Shown: piece by piece, positions 24,601 to 36,600 of the stretch
Layout: each line of letters opens with the position of its first letter
Numbering within the stretch: position 1 is the stretch's first letter
Assembly (NCBI RefSeq): GCF_021869535.1
Contig: NW_026262701.1
Coordinates: 5,719,501-5,783,500 of the forward strand
Source of the DNA: Mytilus californianus
Lineage: Eukaryota > Mollusca > Bivalvia > Mytilida > Mytilidae
Length of the DNA stretch: 64,000 nt
Reading direction: 5' to 3'
Made by a program: the position numbers and the translations under genes
The notes under the pieces: model-generated
The model's database searches: none
Seen by the model: only the letters and a program-made list of their open reading frames with translations
What the model was told of the DNA's origin: nothing

Positions 24601-27600
24601 TTCCATCTTTTGTTTTAATCAGAAGGAAAACATGGCCAGAAGAGGCAATTCCTGATTCTTATTAGCTTTTTTTTATAAAATCTTCTCTTTAATGTTTGCA
24701 GATTTCAGGAGTTTGATGATTGGAAGATCCTGTACAAACTTTTGTCTTTTGATTTTTATAAGGAGGTATTCATGATGGTACTGGTGGATCAATTGAAATA
24801 CCTATGGAAATTTTATCTTTATCTAAAACTGCATAGCCAATTTAAAACAAACTTGGCCTTTATAATATATGGAAGATCCTTTTTAAATTGCATTAGGATT
24901 AAAAACATGGATCCAGAGGTCGTCTTTGATTCGGATTGACTAAGTTTTTTCTTTGTTCAAACTAGTCAAACGTTATTAAACATTTGAGGATATTCATTTA
25001 ATATTGATTGAGTTGGAGACTCTGTGGTTCAGTGACACATGATTTTCTCATTTTTGTTTCGTGTCGACGAAGTCGAAAAAGCGAGACTTAGGTGTGCTGT
25101 TTCCTGTGTCGGTGGCAGTGGCAGTGTCAACAATGTATTAGATTGAGATTAGGTCAGTTTATGGGGAACCACTAGTGGTATGTCAATGATATTTGGTATG
25201 CAGCTGTATAAGCATTGGCACATATCATTTCCATGGAGATTATTTGGCCCCTGCCCCTCAGTAATGGTCTATTGACTTTAAACTTTTGCTTAGTTTACAT
25301 GTATTAGTTTGTGATTAGGTCAGTTTAAAGGGGAACCATTAGTAGTAGGTCAATGATATTTTTGTATGCAGATGTATAACCATGAGCACATCTCATTTCC
25401 ATGGAGATTATTTGGCCCACCCCCTCAGTCATGGTCTATTGACTTTGAATGTTTTGCATAGTTTACATGTTGAAGTTTGTGATTAGATTAGTTTAAGATG
25501 AACCACTAATGTTAAGTCAATGATATTTAGTATGCATATGTATTAGCATTGGCAAGTCTCATTTCCATGGAGATTATATGGCTCCACCCCCTCATCATGG
25601 TTCATTGACTTTGAAACTTTTACAGAGTTTGTGTTTAGGTTTGTTTAAAGGGAACGACTTATGATAAGTCAATGGTATTTTGTATGCAGTTTTATAAGCA
25701 TTGGCATTTCTCATTTCCATGGAGGTTATTTGACTCTGTGCCTTCAGTCATGGTAAATTGACTTTGAATGATTTGCATAATTTACATGTTTAAATATTGC
25801 CCTTTAAATTTCAACATTTGCATTATACTATTGAAATTACAAAAGGTGAGACATATCTCTGTGTCAACAGTTTATTAATGAATAGTAGAACAGCTGTATT
25901 TGGTATATAGAATCATTACAAGGTATACATGTCTGTCAGACAGAGTTCACCTGACCTTGACATCATTTTCATGGTTCATTAATCAATGTTTGTGTTGTGG
26001 TAAGGTCAATTTCTAAGTCAATAGGTCAACTATATTTTGTGAATAAAATGTTTGTAAGGTGTACATGTCTGTCTAGCAAGGGCAGTTCATCTGACCTTGA
26101 CCTCATTTTTTAAATGGATCATTGATAATGTTAAGTCTTATGTAAAACCTGTAGTAACACCTTGATCTTAAGTACTATCTACAGGAAATTCAATCTCGAT
26201 CAATAAACCAAGCAAGACTTCACAGAGGTTGCTTATTCATAAGTTCATATTACAGTGAAGACTTTCTGATATTTTGATAGGTCATTCTTGGACCAGACTA
26301 CTTCAGATGACATGTTGTTGATTATACAATGTGATAGTGGTGACCAGAATGGAGACTTAATAGCCTGTGCTAGAAACGCTTTACAGGATGAGCTGCAACA
26401 GATACATCACAGAGTGTCTAATATCCATGTTGTGCTCCTTATACAACTCCCAGGCATAGCTGGAGGATGCTTTACAGGATTTCAGGTAAGTTACATCACA
26501 ATGTAGGGATAATTACAACAGATCCATGACAGAGTGTCTAATATCCATGTTGTCCTCCTTATACAACTCCCAGGCATAGCTGGAGGATGCTTTACAGGAT
26601 TTCAGGTAAGTTACATCACAATGTAGGGAGAATTACAACAGATCCATGACAGATTGTCCAATATCCATGTTGTCCTCCTTATACAACTCCCAGGCATAGC
26701 TGGAGGATGCTTTACAGGATTTCAGGTAAGTTACATCACAATGTAGGGATAATTACAACAGATCCATGACAGAGTGTCTAATATCCATGTTGTCCTCCTT
26801 ATACAACTCCCAGGCATAGCTGGAGGATGCTTTACAGGATTTCAGGTAAGTTACATCACAATGTAGGGATAATTACAACAGATCCATGACAGATTGTCCA
26901 ATATCCATGTTGTCCTTCTTATACAACTCCCAGGTATAGCTGGAGGATGCTTCACAGGATTTCAGGTAAGTTACATCACAATGTAGGGAGAATTACAACA
27001 GATCCATGACAGAGTGTCTAATATCCATGTTGTCCTCCTTATACAACTCCCAGGCATAGCTGGAGGATGCTTTACAGGATTTCAGGTAAGTTACATCACA
27101 ATGTAGGGAGAATTACAACAGATCCATGACAGATTGTCCAATATCCATGTTGTCCTCCTTATACAACTCCCAGGTATAGCTGGAGGATGCTTCACAGGAT
27201 TTCAGGTAAGTTATATCACAATGTAGAGATAACTACAACAGATCCATGACAGAGTGTCTAATATCCATGTTGTCCTCCTTATACAACTCCTAGGTATAGC
27301 TGGAGAATGCTTCACAGGATTTAAGGTAAGTTACATCACAATGTAGGGAGAATTACAACAGATCTATTACAGAGTGTCTAATATCCATGTTGTCCTTCTT
27401 ATACAACTCACAGGTATAGCTGGAGGCTACTTTACATGTTTTCAGATAAGTTAGAGGTTCATTCATTTTAATGTGGTTTATTTATTTCTGTGTGGTTTAT
27501 TTATGTTAAGTTAGGTTTATTTGTTTCAGTGTGGTTTATTGCGTCTCCCAAACAAAGTTTGGAGACCTTCTTCTTCGTCTTATTGTCCACACCGCTTGTC

Positions 27601-30600
27601 AGATGAGCATAGAGTTCCACAATATGTTAGACTAACATGTCTAGTGGTGCAATCAGGGTTTTGTTCGTGCAATGGAGTTGATAAAGGGGTACTTTGAGGG
27701 GCAAAATGAAAGGAGGGGTTTACTATAGACCCCTATGTGATTTTATTTTCAAATGATTATAACTTGAGAACAGTTAGTGATAGACACATGAGGTCTTAAG
27801 TAATGACCATGGGAACATATAGTCTACTAAAAGGTCTAAAGGTCAATGGTCAATTATGACTTTGACCTTTGACCTTGAATTTTTTTTTCAATTTATTCAA
27901 TAGGGAGAGTCCTTAGGGGTTTATACTTATGGGGATTTGTTTGGGAGACTTCGTAACAGCATCCTGTTACAATCATCTCTTGTTTATTACATTGGGTTTA
28001 TTCTTTTCAGTGGGGTTTATTCTTTTCAGTGTCATTTATTTATTTCAGTATGGTTTATTACTTTCAGTGTGGTGTATTTATGTCAATAAGTTTTCTTTTC
28101 AGTGGGTTTATTTATTTCAGTGTGGTTTATTCACTTCACTGGGTTTATTCATTTCACTGTGGTTTATTTATTTCAGTGGGTTTAATCATTTCAGTGTAGT
28201 TTATTTATTTCAGTGTGGTGTATTTTTTTCAGTGGGTTTATTCGTTTCATTGTGGTATATTTATTTAAGTTGGATGATTCATTTCAGTGTGGTTTATTTA
28301 TTTCAGCATTGTTTAGTAATTTCAGTGTGGTGTATTTATGTCAATAAATTTATTCTTTTCACTGGGTTTATTTATTTCAGTGCATTTTATTTATTTCAGT
28401 GGGTTTATTCATTTCAGTGGGTTTAATTATTTCAGTGTAGTTTGTTGTCCCCGACATGGAAATACGGGCATCCGTCCGGTCTTGTTAGCGCTCTCACGTG
28501 TACAATTCTTGCCAGATTTTTATGAAACTTATTTCATAGGTTTAATTCAGCAATGTCTTGGACGAGTTTGAAAATCAGTGCCGATCAATAATTCAAAAAA
28601 AAATTATGCCCCTTGGAAACATTAATTATATTGAAAATTGCATCGTTAGTGCTCTCATTTGTACAATTCTTGCCAGATTTTTATGAAACTTATATTTTAT
28701 GAAACTTATATCATAGGTTTATATATGCAATGTCTTGGATGAGTTCGAAAATCAGTGCCGATCAATTATTTTTAAAAGAGTTATGCCCTTTGGAAACATT
28801 AATTTTATGGAAAATTGCATCGGTAGCCCTCTCATTTGTACAATTCTTGCCAGATTTTAATGAAACTTATATCATAGGTTTATATTAGCAATGTTTTGAA
28901 CAAGTTCGAAAATCAGTGTCGATCAATTACTTTTAAAAGAGTTATGCCCCTTGGAAACATTATTTATATGGAGAATTACATTGTTAGCACTCTCATATGT
29001 ACAATTCTTGCCAGAATGTTATGAAACTTAAATCAGAGGTTTATATTAGCAATGTCTTGGACGAATTCGAAAATCAGTGCCAATCAATAAATTTTAAAAG
29101 AATTTTGCCCTTTGGAAATATTAATGATTTGGAAAATTGCCTTATGAGTGCTCTAATGTGTACAACTCAATTTTTATGAAATTTATATTATAGGTTTATA
29201 TCATTAATGTACTTTAAGAGTTCAAAAATCAGTGCCGATCAATTATTTTTTTTAAAGAGTTATGCTCCTTGAAAATATTGATTATATGGAAAATTGCAAT
29301 GTTATCGCTCTCATGTGTTCAATTCTTGCCAGAAACTTATATAATAGGTTTGTATCAGCAATGTCTTTGACACTTTCGAAAATAAGTTCTGATCAAATAT
29401 TTTTAATGAGTTATGCCCCTTGGAAATATAAATTATAATGGAAATCACATTGCATTTGCTCAGAAGCCTTCATTTCTCTTAAGATATTAATAAAAAGTTT
29501 TAAAGAACCAAACAAAAAAGTGCTTTTTTTAGTTATTGCCCTTGTACCTTGGATAAATAAAATATGTGCAAGGCGAGGGGCATTGGAACTCTGTTCTTTT
29601 ATTTATTTTAGTGTGGTGTATTCATTTCAGTGGGTTTATTCATTTCATTGTGGTTTATTCATTTCAGTGTGGTTTATGGCACTCAGTTCATATTGATGAT
29701 ATCCATCCTGCTCCTAAAGATATTCCATCAGTTGCAGAAATGTCTGGGAAATCTGTCAGTGCCTTGTTAGATGTTACTAAGGACCGATCTGAGGTCGATA
29801 TGGAAATAGACAGAGATCAGGAGGACAGAGACATAGAAACAATGGAAACAAATGAAGAAATAGATTTCATGGACACACATATAGAAGAAAAGGCTGAAAC
29901 AAAGAAACAGTTTAAAATTGATAACTTGATTAAGAAATGTATACAACCTGCCTTGGGAAATGTAAAAGATCCAAAGTCTGATGAAACTAGAGCTGTAGAC
30001 AGACTAAAGATTATACTTAATTGGATGCAGGTTGAAGAAGGTATATATAAGCTTTAATTTTGAATAGCATTTGAAATTCATTTAAAAATTCAAGTTTTAA
30101 AGGTAAGTTATGTCCAAACATCATTCTGGCCTGGTCTTATGTATGCTTTATTTTGTAGTCGGTGCTAGGTAGTTGCTCTGTAGAACTGTTGTCTTGTGTA
30201 ATTTGTACCTCATCTTGGCATTTGAAATTTCCTTAATATTAATAGAGTTTGCAATAAAATGAAAATGATATCAAAATGAATAATAAAATGAACTGAAAAA
30301 TAAGAAAACCATTTTTAAAATCAAAAAATGATTTGTTGTAGCAATGTCAGAGATAGGTAGGTACTTGTATGTGTTTCCAATGCATAGGTGTGGCTTATTC
30401 AAAGAATTTGCTTGAACTTGTGTAGGGAAATATATTGAACTTGCAGTGTGGTATAAGTTTTTGCTCTATGTTTAAGGCTTCCTTATAACTTTGAGAGGAA
30501 GAAGAGAAATAAAAGCATATTCTTAGTCAAGTATATGTAAGGATTTTATGTTATGATATAATGTTCAATATACCTTCTATTTCATTATATTTTACCTTTA

Positions 30601-33600
30601 GTGTTGTCTCATTGTCCTTTTCCCCAATATCTCCTTTTATTATAAATAATTTATTGCAATGAATGAATTCCTTTATAAAATTAAGAAGATGTGGTATGAC
30701 TGCAAAGGAGATAGCTTTTCACCAAATTATGTAGATATAAGTAACTCAATGTTACTGTACGGCCTTCAACAATAAGCAAAACACACACAGTATAGATTCT
30801 TTTTTCAGGTGATATGACAGTGCTATCTGGAATAGTAAAACATGTGACAGGTATTCTTAAAGAAAAAGATCAGAATTTTGAAAAACAAATCAGGAAGAAT
30901 TGGTTGACTACAGAAGCTACTAAACCAGAAAACTTGAACAGAGCTGGTACCTTCAGGTTGGTGAATTGGTGGCATCACATCAATTTCTTAAATTTAGAGT
31001 GTTATTATATTTTATGATATTCCTATATGGAATTGTCATGAATACGAATAAAGCTACATAATTCAACTCCAACTGTTTTAATTGGAAGAGTTTCTTTAAT
31101 TTGGAATTATGTTGATATGGACAATCCTATGGATAGAGGAATGGAAGAAAAGGTTACAATAATCAAAATAAGAAGATGTGGTATGATTGCCAATGTGACA
31201 AATCTCCACTAGAGACCAAATGACATAGAAATAAGCATTGTCGCCTACCTGAAACGAATTGCACAAAATTGACCCAGATGGTGTGCATTGCCATAAGAAT
31301 TTTTCTGCTCTATGGAGTTATCCCTTTTGAACTTAGATCATTTTTATCATAATGTTTTCAGAATTTAAATGAAGGTTCACACTTGATGCTAGAGGCCGAT
31401 ATTTGACAGGTGGTTATGAAGCAGCCTTTTGCTGACCATTATTCAGTTGTAGTAAAACATTCTTATCTTTTTCTGTAAATGTGGAAATTTTCATGTGGGG
31501 GTTATTTTCGCTCATTTCACAACAACGTAAAATGGATGAAAAAATCTGCTGTGTGAATAGCTTGTATCAAGCAACTATATTGGCATGAAGGACAAAGTTA
31601 TGGTTCATTGTATGAATTAGACTAAGCACAAAAAATTTATGCATTGAAATCTTGAAAATAGCAACTCTTTAAAGCGAAATTCAAATAAATGGATATATCT
31701 TATGGTTTAGTAACCACTAATTTGGGCTCGGTCAGAAAAAACTTACAAGATAGTAGTGCATATTTTACATTAATTGTTCCTACGCAAAGCAGTAACTTTG
31801 TACATAAGTAAAATATTTGGTAGTTTTGGTATTAAATGAGATCAATGTAAAACCCCTGTTTAAAGTTTCTTTTGAAGAATAAAAAATTATTTGAAATTGA
31901 AATAGGAAGGCATATTGTGTCTGATGCTCAGATCAGTAGTCTCTGTTTTTGTACTACCAAACTTCTGGGAACCAGTGCAATCTTATATGCAATTAAAGAT
32001 ATGTGGAATTTTTCAACACAAAATTCAACACAAGTCCGGCTAAGATAATGGTAACAAGGAATGACTGTCACTTTATTTAAACTAAAAACAAAATCAACTA
32101 TAAGGGTTGGTTATTTAAAGATTATCCTTAATTTTGTAGAAACTTTGCCGTTCAATGCTTAGAGGCAACAATCATTCCTGTGTTAGCTGGATTCATTGCT
32201 TTCATGGATACGAATAGAAATTTAGACATTTTAGAAAACTCAAGTGACCAAGATTGGCAAGTTGCCATTTGGTTACAAATCCTGAATGATCCAGAACTTA
32301 CCCAATTGAAATATTCTTTAATGGTACCTCCTACACGTCGACAAGAACTGCAGGAAATAACTGTCAAAACAACATCTGCAGATGGAAGGGTATTCTCTAC
32401 CAAGATGCCATTTTCCTGGATCATTTTTGGACAGATAGAGGATGTTTTAAGGAATTCTATGGAAACAAAAGAAACTTCAGGTAAGACCAATTGAACAAAT
32501 CTCTTTTCATTTCATATATTTACCAGTTAATTTTAGATATAAAAGAAGATTAAGAAAACAACACTAAGGCTATCACTAGGTCCTGATGACGTCACACCCG
32601 TGACAAAACTAGTCAACACAATAAAAGATACCGCAACTTAGTGATAGCCTTAGTGTTGTTGTCTTTGAATCTTCTTGTATACTGACAGTTTTCCAGCTAG
32701 GTCGTTTTCACAGGGCGGTCCACCCGCCCTTTATCGAGTGCCGACCTGTGCCCTTTTTCTGACGCCCTGTCCCCTTTTTAAGATGCCCTGCCCTATTTTG
32801 TAAGTCCATGCCTTTATTGCCGTAATATTTTGATGAAAATACAATTATTCTACCTGTCTTCATATTTGTGACAAGTTTATGACCCTCAGCTAATTAACAT
32901 TTACAGCAGGTGTAATAAATTGTGATTACAGATAATCTGCTTATTGACATCGGATGGGTTATTAATCCGTTAATTAAACTTCATAATTGACCATTGTAAT
33001 AATTTTTATCATTAAATTCGGTCAGTCAGCATATCAATTTCAATATTTCTCAAAAGATGACAATTTGCGTTTGATGTATCCGTAGATCGTCTGTTGTTTA
33101 TATGTCAAAATCATTTTTTTTAAATTGATCTTTTAAACTAGTTTTAATCCAGAAGAAAGTAAAAACAATGCTTGACTGTACCTTTCATTGAATATCTATA
33201 TCCAAATTAAATTAATTTAAGCTGTAATCCATGATCACAAATTGACTGCTTTGTTTACATTTGTTGAAAGCCATGTGCTTTTTTGGCAGGAAAATTCGGA
33301 AAACCCCTTTAACAAGAAACAGTTACTTTTCATTGTTATTTATAGACAGTAAGATTTTCATTTTGATTAACTGCTAAGATTATTTCATTAAAAATGAATA
33401 CTTTCTTGGGGTGAAACTGATAATACTTTAATACTCTACATCTAGGGGTGTGTAAAATGGAAAAGGGGGGGTGGGGATTTTTTGTATATTTTTTATATAT
33501 AATATAACAAATTAAGTTTAACAGTCTGAAATGACATGGTTAAATGGATTTTAATTCTGAAAAACTCAATGTGGTTTATTATAATTCATTTATTATTTCT

Positions 33601-36600
33601 ATCATAATCAGAAACACTGGGCTACATGTATTAGGCATTTCAAACATATATTATTGCCTTTATAAGAACATTCAAGACTATTAATAAGTATGTACCTGTA
33701 GTAAAAATACCCTGGTAGGGCCTTAAAATTTCTACTGGGCCCTTGGAAAAAAGTTTGACGGATCCAGGTTGGCCCCTGGAGAAAATGTAAGGTACCGGTA
33801 TTGTTCCTGACTGTATTGCAGATCTAGTGTAGTATTTTAACTGACATGCACAATTCATTTGACTAATGAAATAAAAATAATTCTACAAAACGCCGCTGCG
33901 ATCTGCTTTGCAACTTAACCTTAGACCTACCATGCATCAAAAATGTTCTAGGGAAGACTGAGCTAGTAATATACGTCCTTGCATGGTCCCTTTAATACTG
34001 TTACCCAAAATAAGGTTGATTTTCATCTAGCTAAAAAGTGACTAAACCCCCTCAAAACTCCTAGCTGAAACCCCTGCAGTTAATATAAGACAATGTTTGA
34101 CATGCCCTTTTTGAAATATCAATCATTGTGCTAAAGTGCCCTTTTCATGATTGGCTCCCTGCCTTTTTGAAATCCTAGCTGGAACACTGACTGAGTATGC
34201 GATAGACAACCACCACATACCGCTTATAGGTATCCACTTTAGCTATTCTACCATATGACCACCATAGGTAGGTGATGGTTCCCTTTTATCTTAGTTAATT
34301 TCAAGATAAAATTGTAAATATTGATCAAGTACGTTCCAAAGAAATCTTTGTTTAAAGGCAGCATTCAAGAAATGAAAATTAAAGATTTTTGGTATTTTCA
34401 AACAACAAATACCGGAAGTGTAAATTAGTCTGTAAGACTCAAGAAATGATGATCTGTTTATCAAATAAGTAGTAGAATTATTAGATTGGCATGATTTAGC
34501 TGAAACGATATCCTATTGTTTTACAGATAGTGATTTTGATGTGGTATTGAAAGCATCAGATATTTTCCAATCATTACCAATGGGCAGACTCCTGTCAGGT
34601 ATTGAGGGAACTTACATCCATCAAGTTCTTAAAGCTTACATACAGGATTTTGTCTACATGGTTCATCCTGTACAGTCTGAAGAAGAATGCAATGTAATGT
34701 ATAGATAAATAGATAGATGGTATACTGTAGTTATTGGAGATGCTGAAAATATATCTTTATCATAGTTTATCCTGCAATCAGCTAACTATTGTACAAATAA
34801 CAGGTACACAAATAAATTTTTGCTTTATTTGTACTTGTACAAATAAAGTCTCCTGTTACCCCGCTTCCATGCTGAGCAAGCAGTTATGTGGATATTTCTT
34901 TTTGCGTACCAGTTCATTTTGGGGTCCTCTTTGCGGTCCGCGTTTAAACTATGTCGATTTCTTTGAAACAATGATTAAGATTTTAACAACTAAAGTTTCA
35001 AGTGTTGGGTGTAAATTTCAGGATAAAAACAATATATGTACATAATGTTGGAAAATATAAAATTTATTTGTACTCGCTACGAAACAGGAGAAAAGCTTGG
35101 CGAGCCTCGCTTTTCGTCCTGTTTCTAAAGCTCATATAAATAAATTTTATATTTTCCGACAATGTACATATATTGTATATTTATTGTATATACAGTGGTG
35201 ATTGGGTATCTTGCTTGACTTATATTTACTCCATATGGTTTTATAGTGAATAACAGAATTTGACACATCAGGGTTCAACTTTTGATATGGATATAATAAA
35301 ATAAAGTTGAGAATGGAAATGGGGAATGTGTCAAAGAGACAACAACCTGACCAAAGAGCAGAAAACAGACCAAGGCCACCAATGGGTCTTCAACACAGCG
35401 AGAAAATCCCGCACCCAGAGGTGGTCTTCAGCTGGCCCCTAAACAATAATGTATAATTGACTAGTTCAGCGAAAATGGACGTCAACTAAACTCCAAAAGA
35501 TATAAAGGAACCAATATAAAAAGACATACAAGACTAACAAAGGACAGAGGTTCCTGACTTGGGACAGGCGCAAAAATGCTGCAGGGTAAAACATGTTTTG
35601 TGAGATCTCAACCCTCCCTCTATACCTCTAGCCAATGTGGAATAAACAAACAGATTAAAGCACTGTTCATTTGATACTAAATTATAGGAACTTTTGTAAT
35701 ATAATCATCCACTCAATATCCAGTCTTTAGTTGTTTTAGTTCAAGATAATATGAGTTTTGAGATTTGTTTACCATGAAAAGAATTGATTGTAAATCATCT
35801 CTTTCAACAGGTTTTACCAGACAGTTTAAATATTTCCTGTAGTGTTTATTTTTGTATTATTTTTTCAGCTTATTTGTGAAAGTTTGATAGTAGGCTGTAA
35901 GCATCTTCTGAGAGGAGAATTTGGAAGATTGTTACCATCTATATTAGGCTGTCATATGACTTTTATACTACATAATACAAGGTTTAAAAACTTTTCACAT
36001 ATTGTTCATGTGTGGCCCGAATGTAGTCAAAAGATATTGGAATTCCAGCAGAACAAGTCATCCTTCTACCTAGTAACTGAAGATGAACTTGTAAGTTTAA
36101 CTGGAGTAAATAACATGAAAGGATTATGTAGAAATATTTGATATTCAATTAATGATATTTTCTCAAGGTACATGTTAATTACTTCAAATTACAATTTTTG
36201 GCATAACATTTTTTTACCTAAATGAATGCACTGTCAGTAAAAAATGATTCAGTAGGAGAAACCTAAAATGAAAGGCAACACATGCAGTACATGTAACAGA
36301 TTTCTGAAACAGAAAGCAGCAATTAAATAAGACTGTGTTCAGAACTAAATTTGTTGTCCAACCAAGCAGTCTATATGAATAGGTTCTATGCAAGCAGTTT
36401 ATTGTTATAGTATTAAAAATATGCTATATCAATGTCAACTTTTTAACAATAGCAAGTTCAATATTAAATCATATATAGTAAGATGGTTGGTGTGGTCTGT
36501 TGTATTGTTCAATATTTTGTATTAATTCCTGCTGTCTTTATCTTGTATTATCTTTTTACAGACATTGGATGTCCTTGCATTACACATGTTAGTTGATAAT

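Noticed and set aside
27929..28426. 165-aa ORF, hydrophobic and membrane-protein-like
   Set aside because: It translates the T-rich exon 18 acceptor array; the apparent membrane segments come from TTTATTTATTTCAG repeats.
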